64,000 nucleotides of DNA from Micavibrio sp. (GTDB lineage Bacteria > Pseudomonadota > Alphaproteobacteria > Micavibrionales > UBA2020), in the NCBI GenBank assembly GCA_028283745.1, contig JAPWJZ010000008.1, forward strand, positions 1 to 64,000, in the 5' to 3' direction. How positions within the stretch are numbered: the first letter of the stretch is position 1; each line of letters starts with the position of its first letter. The position numbers were made by a program, and so were the translations under genes. Below the pieces are notes generated by a model. It did not search any database. It saw only the letters and a program-made list of their open reading frames with translations, and had not been told where the DNA came from. Below, piece after piece: positions 40,910-49,098 of the stretch.

Positions 40910-41605
40910 ATGGCGATACGGCAGCATAAAAGCGAAGACGAGCAGGAAGTCAAAATCCGCCTATCGCAGGGCGATCTTGAAAAAGTCTTTAATGCCCTCG
41001 CCAAGAAATACGAACCTGCGCACATCAGCCACAAATACATGCCGCGTGCCTATTACGATACGCCGCGGCTGGATTTATACCGCAAAAACCTTGCGGTCCG
41101 CATGCAATACAAGGAAGGCAAGAACGGCAACCTTGGCGGTTACGAGCAAACCGTAAAGATTGAACTGCCGCCCCCCGGCGTTATGGCCGAAGGCGCGCTG
41201 TTCCGCCGCGAAGCCAAAGATGTCATGCCGAACCACAAGCCGGATTTAAGCGCGATTACCGATGCCGAAGCCAAAAAAGCTTTCGCGCCCTTCGTGAAAA
41301 AGAAGCTGTCGCATATTTTCACCGCCGCCATCGAACGCCGCTACTTTGATATTAAAAGCGGCCACGGCAAGAACAAGTCGACGGTCGAAGTGGCCTTCGA
41401 TGTGGGTGAAATCATTCTGACCAAGACCGGCCAGCGCGCAACGTTCTATGAAATCGAGCTGGAGCGCAAAGCCGGCAATGCCGCCGCCATTGATGCGCTG
41501 CGCGAAGAAATTCTGAAAATCGCGCCGAAAGCGGAAGTGCAGCCGCTGGCAAAATCACACCAGGGCAGCCAGCTGTACCAGGCATCACGCCGCCCCAGAC
41601 GCTAG
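40910..41605 (+). CDS. CYTH-domain protein
   Basis: A 231-residue protein with the CYTH triphosphate tunnel fold. The signature ExExK is at Glu11-Glu13-Lys15 (EQEVKIRL). Basic and acidic strand residues follow in RAYYDTPRLDLYRKNLAVRMQYK and FYEIELERKAG, the order seen in inorganic triphosphatases (YgiF-like N-domain). No CHAD domain is attached. ATG 40910 follows GCGAGG. Its stop overlaps that of the convergent RatA-like gene by three bases. Substrate, tripolyphosphate or a nucleotide, is inferred. Confidence 0.88.
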   Translation: MAIRQHKSEDEQEVKIRLSQGDLEKVFNALAKKYEPAHISHKYMPRAYYDTPRLDLYRKNLAVRMQYKEGKNGNLGGYEQTVKIELPPPGVMAEGALFRREAKDVMPNHKPDLSAITDAEAKKAFAPFVKKKLSHIFTAAIERRYFDIKSGHGKNKSTVEVAFDVGEIILTKTGQRATFYEIELERKAGNAAAIDALREEILKIAPKAEVQPLAKSHQGSQLYQASRRPRR

Positions 41606-42030
41606 GGTTTTTTGCGCCCGATAAACCGCTCAATCCCCGCAAGGGTGGATTGCAGCAGGGGCGTAAAAATCGGGTCCGCCACCGCGTTCATCATGTGTGA
41701 CCTGAACTGCGATTCAAAATAATAATCCACCTTCGTGCCGCCATGCGTGTCGCTAAAGGTCATGCGGGCCTTTAAAAAGCGGAACGGCCCTGCAACATCC
41801 TTCACGTCAATCTGTTCGTGCGGCGTTGCGGTTACTTCGCAGCGATAGGTAAAGGCAAGCCCCGGCACGCCAACACGAATTTCCGCCAGCAGGCCGTCGT
41901 CCCGCTTTTCAAGCACGCGTGCCGCGCGAATGAAGGGGATAAAGCGGGGGTAGGCTTCAATATCCATCATCAGGTCGTAAATTTTGCGTTTCGGCATGCG
42001 AATAACGCGGCTGTCGTGCACCTTTGGCAT
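41602..42030 (-). CDS. RatA/COQ10-type START-domain protein
   Basis: A 142-residue START-fold protein of the RatA/Coq10 family (SRVIRMPKRKIYDLMMDIEAYPRFIPF at the N-terminus, FRSHMMNAVADPIF at the end). Despite the RatA toxin name in E. coli, alphaproteobacterial members are most often seen as ubiquinone-binding proteins that help respiration. Here it is translationally coupled to a GreB-type gene (ATGA overlap at 42030), which argues against a toxin-antitoxin pair. Confidence 0.88.
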   Translation of the reverse strand: MPKVHDSRVIRMPKRKIYDLMMDIEAYPRFIPFIRAARVLEKRDDGLLAEIRVGVPGLAFTYRCEVTATPHEQIDVKDVAGPFRFLKARMTFSDTHGGTKVDYYFESQFRSHMMNAVADPIFTPLLQSTLAGIERFIGRKKP

Positions 42031-42599
42031 CAGCGGTCCCCGCTTGCCACGGGCGGCACTATATAGCGCACGGCGATCACTTCCAGCGTTTCAGCGCCGC
42101 CGGCACTGCGCAGGCGCACGGTATCTCCTGCCCGCGCTTTCATCAGGGCTTTCGCAACAGGTGACAGCCAGCTTATTTTGCCCTGGCTTACATCCGCCTC
42201 GTCCATGCCGACAAGGGTGACGGTATGTTCACTGTCGTCTTCCCGCGCATAAGTGACTGTGGCGCCAAAAAAGACCTGTTCCAGTTTTTGCTGCTTGCGG
42301 GGGTCTACAACCTCCGCGCTGTCCAGCCGCTTCGTCAGGTAACGGATGCGGCGGTCCACTTCGCGCAGGCGGCGCTTGCCGTAAATATAATCGCCATTCT
42401 CCGACCTGTCGCCATTGCCCGCCGCCCACGAAACAATTTCCACCACCTTCGGGCGTTCATCCCGTATCAGCACGCGCAATTCATCCTGCAGTTTCGCAAA
42501 GCTGGTGGGGGTCATGTAATTTTTAATGCCCGCGGGGAAGCTTTCTTCCTCCGGCAGGTCGTCATCATCGGCATCGTCGGGGGCTTGGGTATCGGTCAT
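42030..42599 (-). CDS. greB: Transcription elongation factor GreB-type
   Basis: A 189-residue Gre factor that rescues backtracked RNA polymerase by promoting transcript cleavage. The coiled-coil domain contains GDRSENGDYIYGKRRLREVDRRIRYL, here given as GDRSENGDYIYGK then RLREVDRRIRYL; it carries the acidic tip (Asp, Glu) and the basic patch typical of GreB. The C-terminal FKBP-like domain has AKALMKARAGDTV. An acidic N-terminal extension of about 25 residues (DDADDDDLPEEE) is unusual. Coupled to the RatA/COQ10 gene. Confidence 0.93.
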   Translation of the reverse strand: MTDTQAPDDADDDDLPEEESFPAGIKNYMTPTSFAKLQDELRVLIRDERPKVVEIVSWAAGNGDRSENGDYIYGKRRLREVDRRIRYLTKRLDSAEVVDPRKQQKLEQVFFGATVTYAREDDSEHTVTLVGMDEADVSQGKISWLSPVAKALMKARAGDTVRLRSAGGAETLEVIAVRYIVPPVASGDR

Positions 42600-42656
42600 G
42601 GTCCATATCCGGCTGGCAGGGTACTGCCGCCAGTATACAAAAACCGGAGCGGAAAA

Positions 42657-43415
42657 TCAGGCCGTTATCGCTTGCGGTGCGGGTTTACGCTCCTGCCACG
42701 TGGCATATATGACCAGCGCCACCAGAATAGCGCCCAATACAGCAGAAGAGCCGATGGTGCCAAGGCCAAGCCCGCCTTTTTCCGGCGTTTTGGTTAAAAC
42801 ATCCCCCATGGTCGCGCCAAACGGCCGCGTCAGCACAAAGGCCGCCCAGAACAGGCCGACGCGGGACAGGCTGGTGAAATAGGTAAGCCCCACAATAACC
42901 GCCAGCAAGGCCCCCACCAGCAGCGCCCCGCCCGCAAAGCCAAGGCCTGAATCATCCGCCAGGTAATCCCCGAAGGCTGTGCCAAGGGTATTGGAAAATA
43001 AAATTGCCGTCCAATACAGCAATTCCACCTTCCGGCTGCTAATGCTCGTAACCGACAGGGAAGGGGTGACGCGCCGCCACAGCGCAAATACGCCAAGCAG
43101 CAGCGTGATAAGGACAAGGGAACCTTTGGCATAGCCCAGCCCCAGCGTACGGTCCATATAATCCGACATCGTCGTGCCGGCGGTGCTGGTGGAAAGAATG
43201 ACCAGCCAGTAAAGCCACGGCTTATACCCCTTCGCCGCCAGCTGCCCCGCAAGGCTCGCCCCGAACAGGCTGATGAGAATGACGGAGCTTGCGGCATAGC
43301 CGATGTCCAGCGTCATGGACAGCAAATCCCCCGCCGTTTCGCCAAGCGTGGTGGCGCATATTTTCATGACCCAGAAACAAAGGCCGATTTGCGGAATTTT
43401 ACTGGCGACAGACAT
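42657..43415 (-). CDS. COG4705-type membrane protein with four internal repeats
   Basis: A 252-residue integral membrane protein, eight or so helices. Four similar motifs recur between helix pairs: TLGETAGDLLS, TAGTTMSDYMD, TLGTAFGDYLA and PFGATMGDVLT, each a T-x-G-x-x-x-(G/S)-D pattern. The spacing points to internal fourfold duplication and suggests a symmetrical pore or binding site lined by aspartates. The family is uncharacterised. ATG 43415 gives the standard short N-terminus. Confidence 0.85.
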   Translation of the reverse strand: MSVASKIPQIGLCFWVMKICATTLGETAGDLLSMTLDIGYAASSVILISLFGASLAGQLAAKGYKPWLYWLVILSTSTAGTTMSDYMDRTLGLGYAKGSLVLITLLLGVFALWRRVTPSLSVTSISSRKVELLYWTAILFSNTLGTAFGDYLADDSGLGFAGGALLVGALLAVIVGLTYFTSLSRVGLFWAAFVLTRPFGATMGDVLTKTPEKGGLGLGTIGSSAVLGAILVALVIYATWQERKPAPQAITA

Positions 43416-43488
43416 AGGGAATACAGGCCTTTCGTTGACTGTATCCAGTATGGCGCATGAAACTTATGCAGGCCTTAGCGCGCGAAAA

Positions 43489-43926
43489 TTACTGGCGGTC
43501 CTCGAACCAGCCTTCGCCGTAAGTCGTGCAAATCTCGGTGTTTTTGGGAATGGAGCGGGTGGCCTGCAGGGTATGGTAAACCGTGCCGTCAATCTGCTCC
43601 CAGACGATTTCGGCATTGGGCTCTTCATCATGGTTGCAGAAGGTCATCAACCCCATGATAAGGCAGCTGGCGTTGCCATCATCCTTTACGCCCGCTTTTG
43701 CGCGAATGGCCTTCGGCAGGGGGCCGACGGTGAAGGCATAGTTGTTCAAAAGCGTCTTGTCGGTATGCCCCGTTTCACGCTCGTTCAGGATAAGAGCCGG
43801 GGTTACTTCCAGCGTTTCGCCTTTTTTTATGGCACTTGTGCAGAACACGCCGCGCCCCTTGGTAGCGGTTTCCTTTAAATAAAGGCCTTTTTTGCGGTCG
43901 AGTACGGTGGGCTTTTTGCGGGTCAT
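43489..43926 (-). CDS. SET-domain protein, putative lysine methyltransferase
   Basis: A 145-residue protein formed almost entirely by a SET domain. Seen are KGRGVFCTSAIKKGETLEV (SAM-binding start), FCNHDEEPNAEI (NHxxxPN motif) and TEICTTYGEGWF (closing motif that forms the active-site pseudoknot). Such enzymes move a methyl group from SAM to protein lysines. The N-terminus is basic (MTRKKPTVLDRKKG). The gene is divergent from a lysine-rich HU-like protein gene 461 bases away, a natural candidate substrate. Confidence 0.87.
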   Translation of the reverse strand: MTRKKPTVLDRKKGLYLKETATKGRGVFCTSAIKKGETLEVTPALILNERETGHTDKTLLNNYAFTVGPLPKAIRAKAGVKDDGNASCLIMGLMTFCNHDEEPNAEIVWEQIDGTVYHTLQATRSIPKNTEICTTYGEGWFEDRQ

Positions 43927-44387
43927 GGTAATGCTGTGTCTTCCTGTTTTTTTGCAGCGGCTATCATACGCGCGTCCGCCGCCGTGAAAAGCCCTGTCTG
44001 CAAATAAATCGCACCTGCGGCGGCAATGCCGCGCGGCGGGCTGGATGATGAAACAGCCCTAACCCCTTGATATTATATTTATCATGAATCGTTTTTATGC
44101 CGTGTTTCCTGCATCATTTCGTGAAATCGGCGGGGGCTGCGTGTTGCCGGATTGACTCGCTTAAGTAGCAATCCGGCATCAATCCGGACTCTTCCGGTTG
44201 TGGATATCGTGCGGTGCAGCGTGGCTTTCGCTACGGCATGCCAAACCTGCCAAATGCAAATATGCCGTTATTCCTTGCATATTTGATGCAATAGGGGCTA
44301 TGTACTTTCGACAAAATATATATAATGAGAGCAATCTCATTTCTACCGGACTACCTAAAACCCTTACAACAAAGGAACCTAACCAAC
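43927..44387. other. 461-bp intergenic region with two inverted repeats
   Basis: No credible gene is present. Two perfect inverted repeats stand out. TGCCGGATTG (44145-44154) pairs with CAATCCGGCA (44169-44178), with a further CAATCCGG direct copy at 44180-44187. CAAATATGC (44257-44265) pairs with GCATATTTG (44277-44285). A TATAAT box at 44321-44326 sits 62 bases before the HU-like gene, without a good -35. The region probably holds promoters for both divergent genes and protein-binding sites. Confidence 0.6.
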
Positions 44388-44756
44388 ATGGCTACCAAAA
44401 AGAAATCCGTTAAAAAAGCTGCTCCCGCTGCAATCATGCCCGTCAAGCAACCGCTGACGAAATCCGGCCTGGTCACCCTGCTGGCTGAGCAAAACGAACT
44501 GAGCCGCAAACAGGCTGCTGGCGTTCTCGCCACCCTGGAAAGCACCATGCTCGGTTCCGTTCACCCGAAAGGCAACGGCACCTTCGTGCTGCCCGGCCTG
44601 ATGAAAGTCACCCTGCGCAAAGTTCCCGCCCGCAAGGCCGGCACCATGATCCGCAACCCCGCTACCGGCGAAATGATGAAGGCAGCAGCGAAACCCGCTT
44701 CCGTCCGCGTCAAAATCCGCCCCCTGAAAAAACTGAAATCCGCAGCGATCGGCTAA
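44388..44756 (+). CDS. HU-family DNA-binding protein with lysine-rich N-terminus
   Basis: A 122-residue histone-like protein. Residues 1-20 are Lys/Ala-rich (MATKKKSVKKAAPAA). The HU/IHF fold follows: helical dimer segment TKSGLVTLLAEQNELSRKQAAGVLATLES, then GNGTFVLPGLMKVTLRKVPARKAGTMIRNPATGE, shown here in part (GNGTFVLPGLMKV), with the DNA-inserting proline region around RNPATGEMMKAAAK. A basic C-terminus follows. It lies divergent from the SET-domain gene and has its own terminator. Expected role is nucleoid packing. Confidence 0.9.
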   Translation: MATKKKSVKKAAPAAIMPVKQPLTKSGLVTLLAEQNELSRKQAAGVLATLESTMLGSVHPKGNGTFVLPGLMKVTLRKVPARKAGTMIRNPATGEMMKAAAKPASVRVKIRPLKKLKSAAIG

Positions 44757-44777
44757 TTTAGCCACCGCTACAGATAC

Positions 44778-44813
44778 AAAAAACGCCCTGCGCTCACGTG
44801 CAGGGCGTTTTTT
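44778..44813 (+). terminator. Rho-independent terminator of the HU-like gene
   Basis: AAAAAACGCCCTGC (44778-44791) pairs with GCAGGGCGTTTTTT (44800-44813) around an 8-base loop, with the U-run built into the stem. Confidence 0.92.
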
Positions 44814-44852
44814 CATGCGCGGATTTATCCGGCAGTGTCTATAATCCAGCCC

Positions 44853-45785
44853 ATGGTGTTGAAACGCGTAAAAGACTGGAAAAAGCAATACTTCAGCGAC
44901 GTACACGTATCGCTGAACACAAAGCTGGTCTGGTTCTGCATGACGGCTTTAACGGTAGTGGATGCTGCCGGCCTTCAGGCAACGGGCCTCTCCCTCGCCC
45001 CCGGCACGCTGACCATTGCGGTGGTCACAACACTTCTGCTGCTGGTGCTCTCTGCCGTCTATACCTATATACGGCGTGATGCGCGCATTGCCGCCCTGGG
45101 GCACCTTGCCGCCGTCGTGTTGATTTTTTCCGCAGGTGCGGAAATTTTCAGCTATATCGTGGTCGCCCATGGCGGCGCGCTGGTGGATGCGCAACTGGCC
45201 GCCGTTGACCGCGCGCTCGGCTTTGACTGGCTGGCGGCATATAACGCCATCGCCGCGCACCGCTGGCTGCATATCGGGCTTATCCTCGCCTACTGGTGCC
45301 CGCCGGTGCAAATGATTGTGCTGCTTGTCGTCCTCAGCTTTCTGGGCCGCACCGACCGCTGCTGGGAAATGCAGTGGCTGTTCATGATTATCGCGACCAC
45401 GGCCATTTTGCTCTCCGGCTTTTATCCGGCGGCGGGGGCTTTTGACTTTTTTCAGGTTCAGGCGAACGAACCCTACGTGAAGGCTTTTCACGATTTACGC
45501 GCGGGAACGCTTAAAACCATCAGCAAGGAAGACCTTCAGGGCATCATCCAGTTCCCGTCGCTGCATATTTCATGGGTTATCATCTATACCTATGCCGCCC
45601 GCCGCATAAAATACCTGTTCCCCGTGCTGCTGGCCATCAATGCGCTGGTTGCGGTTGCAACGCCTGCTGTCGGCGGCCACCACCTTGCCGACCTGCTGGC
45701 GGGTGCGGTGCTGACGCTGGCGGCGATTGTTCTGGTCAGAAAGCTTGCAAAAACGGGCGTTTTGCCGGGGCCTGTGCCGCAATAA
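44853..45785 (+). CDS. PAP2-superfamily membrane phosphatase
   Basis: A 310-residue membrane protein with about six or seven helices and the PAP2 catalytic pieces FPSLHISW (PSxH) and GGHHLADLLAG (HxxxD), close to the inositolphosphotransferase/Aur1-like subgroup. These enzymes remove or transfer phosphate from lipid phosphates at the outer face of the inner membrane. ATG 44853 (MVLKRVKDWKK) is preferred; GTG 44835 is possible, and neither has a clear ribosome-binding site. Followed by an OafA-like acyltransferase, so a joint envelope role is likely. Confidence 0.85.
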   Translation: MVLKRVKDWKKQYFSDVHVSLNTKLVWFCMTALTVVDAAGLQATGLSLAPGTLTIAVVTTLLLLVLSAVYTYIRRDARIAALGHLAAVVLIFSAGAEIFSYIVVAHGGALVDAQLAAVDRALGFDWLAAYNAIAAHRWLHIGLILAYWCPPVQMIVLLVVLSFLGRTDRCWEMQWLFMIIATTAILLSGFYPAAGAFDFFQVQANEPYVKAFHDLRAGTLKTISKEDLQGIIQFPSLHISWVIIYTYAARRIKYLFPVLLAINALVAVATPAVGGHHLADLLAGAVLTLAAIVLVRKLAKTGVLPGPVPQ

Positions 45786-45852
45786 CCCTGTTGCCGCCGC
45801 AGGGCGCAGGTGGTTATAGTGGCCATAATTTCCCTGCCCATGGTTAAACACA

Positions 45853-47829
45853 ATGCCCCTGCAACCGGCCCCCGTCGATAAAACCTTCCGCCGCGACATA
45901 AACGCGCTGCGCGCCATCGCGGTTATGCTGGTGGTGTTCTACCATTTTACGCTGTTCGGCGTGACCGGCGGCTTCATCGGGGTGGATGTTTTCTTCGTTA
46001 TTTCCGGCTTCCTCATGACCGGGTTAATCCTGCAATCGGGCGGCAAACCTTTCAGCCTTTCCGGCTTTTACGCGGCGCGTGCCAAGCGCATTGTGCCCGC
46101 GCTTGCGGTGTTGTGCCTTGCGTTGCTTATCGGCGGCTGGTTCTGGCTGGCGCCGGCAGATTATAAAATGCTCGGCACCCATGCGGCGGGGTCCATCAGC
46201 TTTATCTCCAACTTCATCTATAAGGGCGAAGACGGCTATTTTGACTCGCCCTCGAAATACAAATGGCTCATCCATACGTGGTCGCTGTCGGTTGAATGGC
46301 AGTTTTACCTGCTGTATCCGCTTATCATCGTGTTTCTGCGCCGCAAATTTCCGCAGCGCACGCTGCACCTGTCACTCTGGGCGCTGGCGGCGGCATCGCT
46401 TGCGGCCTCCCTCATCCTCACGCCCGCCAAAGCCACTGTTGCCTTTTACCTGTTGCCGGCGCGCATGTGGGAAATGCTGGCAGGGGCCTTCATTTATATC
46501 TATATCCCCCGCGGTTTCTCGCTCAACGTGCGGCAGCGCCAGTGGTGCGAAATAGCTGGCATTGCGATTATCGTCGCCGCATCGTGCCTGTTCAGCGAAG
46601 ACAGCCTGTGGCCCTACTGGGGTGCGCTCTTCCCCGTTATCGGCGCGGCGCTGGTGCTGGGCGCGGCGCGGCAGGATTCAATCATGGCGGGCAATAACGC
46701 CCTTCAGGCGCTGGGCCGCTGGTCGTATTCCATTTATCTCTGGCACTGGCCAATGGTGGTGGGCATCGGCTATTTCTTTGCGTCCGACAATAATATTCTG
46801 CGCATCGCGGCAGTCTTCGTTTCCATCGTGCTGGGTGCCATATCCTACAGGTTTGTCGAACAACCCTCGCGCCGCTGGCTTTCGGGTGCGCCGCCGCGCG
46901 TATTGGTCAAATCCTTCATCATGGGTTTCGCGGTGCTTACACTTGGCCTTGCCATTGTCCTTGGTGGCGGCTTCAAATTCCGCGTGCCGGACGCCGTACT
47001 GGTCGCCGAGCACGGCGCAGAAACCGCACACCCGAAAGAAAAAGCGGCAGATGGCGGGCCTTGTGGCTTCACCCGCTCCAACCAGCACCTTACGCCTTGC
47101 GTGCTTGGCAATGCCAATAACATCCGCTACGTCGTCTGGGGTGACAGCCACGCAGGCGCCATTGCCGGCGCCGTGCAGCAGGCGGCGGGCGATAAAGCCG
47201 GTATTTTGTATTTCACCCACCAATGCGCAACAATATTTAATACCGAGCTGACGGCCAAGGGCGCGGGTAATCACTGCCCTGAATTTAACAATCAAGTCCT
47301 GCAAATCGTGCGCGGCCTGCCTGCTAATGTCAGCGTCGTCATCGCCAACCGTTATTCCGCGAACATTCACGGGCCGAATGAAAGCGTGCATAAAAATTTC
47401 GGCATTGCCTACCTTGATGAAAAAGACAGCACACGCAGCCTGTTTGATTTATACAAAGAACACCTGCCGCAAAGCCTGTGCGAAATCGCCAAGGGCCGCA
47501 GGGTTTTTGCCGTCGACCCCATGCCCGAAATCGGCACGGATGTACCAAGGGCGCTTGCCCGCCGTGCCATGCTCGGCCGCAGCGTTGAAGACATCACGCT
47601 GCCCCGCAGCGATTATGACAGCCGCAACGCAATCGCCCGCGAAGCGCTGTCAATCGCCGCCAGCCGCTGCGGCATCACGCTGATCGACCCGGTGCCTGTG
47701 CTTTGCAATAAAGATGTCTGCCACGGCTCCCTCAACGGCACCCCGCTTTATGCAGATGATGACCATATAAACGATGCCGGGCGCGCCCTGCTGCTGCCGC
47801 TATTCAAAAGCGTTCTTAACGCGAAATAA
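45853..47829 (+). CDS. OafA/YrhL-type acyltransferase with SGNH domain
   Basis: A 658-residue two-part enzyme that acetylates envelope sugars. The N-terminal acyltransferase-3 domain (about 15-370, ten or more helices) opens with RDINALRAIAVMLVVFYHF and has FFVISGFLMTG, HTWSLSVEWQFYLLYPL and SIYLWHWPM. The C-terminal SGNH domain (about 410-655) has the catalytic Ser in VVWGDSHAGA and the Asp/His in DDDHINDAGR. This architecture occurs in O-antigen, peptidoglycan and exopolysaccharide O-acetylases. Acceptor unknown. Confidence 0.93.
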   Translation: MPLQPAPVDKTFRRDINALRAIAVMLVVFYHFTLFGVTGGFIGVDVFFVISGFLMTGLILQSGGKPFSLSGFYAARAKRIVPALAVLCLALLIGGWFWLAPADYKMLGTHAAGSISFISNFIYKGEDGYFDSPSKYKWLIHTWSLSVEWQFYLLYPLIIVFLRRKFPQRTLHLSLWALAAASLAASLILTPAKATVAFYLLPARMWEMLAGAFIYIYIPRGFSLNVRQRQWCEIAGIAIIVAASCLFSEDSLWPYWGALFPVIGAALVLGAARQDSIMAGNNALQALGRWSYSIYLWHWPMVVGIGYFFASDNNILRIAAVFVSIVLGAISYRFVEQPSRRWLSGAPPRVLVKSFIMGFAVLTLGLAIVLGGGFKFRVPDAVLVAEHGAETAHPKEKAADGGPCGFTRSNQHLTPCVLGNANNIRYVVWGDSHAGAIAGAVQQAAGDKAGILYFTHQCATIFNTELTAKGAGNHCPEFNNQVLQIVRGLPANVSVVIANRYSANIHGPNESVHKNFGIAYLDEKDSTRSLFDLYKEHLPQSLCEIAKGRRVFAVDPMPEIGTDVPRALARRAMLGRSVEDITLPRSDYDSRNAIAREALSIAASRCGITLIDPVPVLCNKDVCHGSLNGTPLYADDDHINDAGRALLLPLFKSVLNAK

Positions 47830-47832
47830 AAC

Positions 47833-48312
47833 CTATGCAGCTTCGAGCTTCAGCAAATAATCCTTTGCCGCGAGCCCGCCCGCAAAACCCGTCAGCGTGC
47901 CATTCGCGCCAATTACGCGGTGGCACGGCGCAATAATAGAAATCGGGTTGCGGCCGTTGGCTGCGCCCACCGCCCGCACCGCCTTGGGGTTGCCAATGCG
48001 CGCCGCAATCTCCCCATAGCTGCGCGTCTCTCCATAGGGAATCTCCAGCAGTGCCCGCCAGACAGATTTTTGAAAATCCGTGCCGTTAAAATCCAGCGGC
48101 AGCGAAAACGTGCGCAGCTTCCCTGCAAAATAATCCGCCAGCTGCCGCTGTGCTTCCACCAATACCGGGTGTCCCGCATGATCCACCCGCGGCGCCAGTC
48201 GCACCCGCCCCGGGTTGTCATTTTCCCACAGCACGGCAGCAAGGCCCCTGTCACTGCCAAGGAGCGTCAGAACCCCAACGGGCGAAGGCATGGTTTTGTA
48301 TGCGTAGGTCAT
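47833..48312 (-). CDS. ogt: Methylated-DNA--protein-cysteine methyltransferase (Ogt type)
   Basis: A 159-residue suicide repair protein that takes the alkyl group from O6-alkylguanine onto its own cysteine. The active-site motif is IIAPCHRVIG, the DNA-reading helix IPYGETRSYGEIAARIGNPKAVRAVGAANG precedes it (seen as YGEIAARIGN and AVGAANGRNP). No AdaA regulatory domain is attached, so this is Ogt/AdaB-like. It ends 4 bases from the convergent acyltransferase gene and follows a RibD-like gene by 3 bases. Confidence 0.95.
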   Translation of the reverse strand: MTYAYKTMPSPVGVLTLLGSDRGLAAVLWENDNPGRVRLAPRVDHAGHPVLVEAQRQLADYFAGKLRTFSLPLDFNGTDFQKSVWRALLEIPYGETRSYGEIAARIGNPKAVRAVGAANGRNPISIIAPCHRVIGANGTLTGFAGGLAAKDYLLKLEAA

Positions 48313-48315
48313 GTT

Positions 48316-48894
48316 TTAGGCTTTCAAAGCGCCTGCCGCTTTATACGTGCTGATGATAATACCGGTGGGCAGGGCTGTGGTGCTGATAAGTTCGAAGGCA
48401 CGCGGCGGCGTGCCCGCGCCAAAAACGCGTTTTCCGCTGCCGATGATGACGGGGTAGGTGACAAGCACGATTTCGTCGGCAAGTTCATGCTCTATCAACA
48501 ATGGCGTTAGTGTGGAGCTGCCCCAGAGGATAATATCCGGCCCATCCTGTGATTTAATGTGGCGAATGCTTTCGGCAACGTTTGGCCCAATGCCTTTAAA
48601 CGGGCCCCATTCAAGGCTTTCTGGGCGGTGGGTTGCGATATATTTTGTTGCGGCATTCAGGCGGTCGGCCATGGGGCTGGGCGGCATTTTTGGCCAGTAG
48701 CCGGACCATGTATCGTACGTGCGCCGGCCCAGCAGCAGGTCAAAGCGGTCGCCCTGTATGGCGAGGATTGCGTCAAGACCGGCAAGGCTGCGGTACGGTG
48801 CCGTCCAGTCCGCATAAGGAAAGCCATCACCGTCATCCGAATGCTGGATCACGCCATCGAGCGAGATGTGTTCGATGATTTTGAGTTTTCTCAT
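48316..48894 (-). CDS. Dihydrofolate-reductase-fold protein (RibD C-terminal family)
   Basis: A 192-residue protein of the RibD C-terminal/DHFR-like fold (opening KLKIIEHISLDGVIQ, then LLLGRRTYDTWSGYWP, and IILWGSSTLTPLLIEHELADEI). These NADPH-dependent proteins resemble riboflavin reductases, but stand-alone members mostly lack an assigned substrate. ATG 48894 is chosen; a longer frame would run through tRNA-Ala. It lies between tRNA-Ala and ogt. Confidence 0.88.
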   Translation of the reverse strand: MRKLKIIEHISLDGVIQHSDDGDGFPYADWTAPYRSLAGLDAILAIQGDRFDLLLGRRTYDTWSGYWPKMPPSPMADRLNAATKYIATHRPESLEWGPFKGIGPNVAESIRHIKSQDGPDIILWGSSTLTPLLIEHELADEIVLVTYPVIIGSGKRVFGAGTPPRAFELISTTALPTGIIISTYKAAGALKA

Positions 48895-48932
48895 GGGAAG
48901 CTGCTTGAAAATCTTGGGACGCGAAAAAGAAT

Positions 48933-49008
48933 TGGTGGAGCTGATCGGGATCGAACCGACGACCTCCTGCATGCCATGCAGGCGCTCTCCCAGCTGAGCT
49001 ACAGCCCC
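48933..49008 (-). tRNA. tRNA-Ala (GGC)
   Basis: A 76-base tRNA on the minus strand with encoded CCA. The acceptor is GGGGCTG with CAGCTCC (one G-U pair), the D-arm is GCTCAGCTGGGAGAGC, the anticodon stem CCTGC/GCAGG holds loop ATGGCAT giving anticodon GGC, and the T-loop has TTCGATC. Confidence 0.97.
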
Positions 49009-49098
49009 ACAAAAGTCCGGAAGATGGCAGACCTTAATCGGGGGCGCGGCGGGATTCAAGGGGAATCTGTGCGCCATAGCCCTGCCGGCGTGAATAAA

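Noticed and set aside
41602-42599. RatA-like gene plus neighbour as a toxin-antitoxin module
   Set aside because: The coupled neighbour is a GreB-type elongation factor, not an antitoxin, and the family in alphaproteobacteria is mostly COQ10-like.
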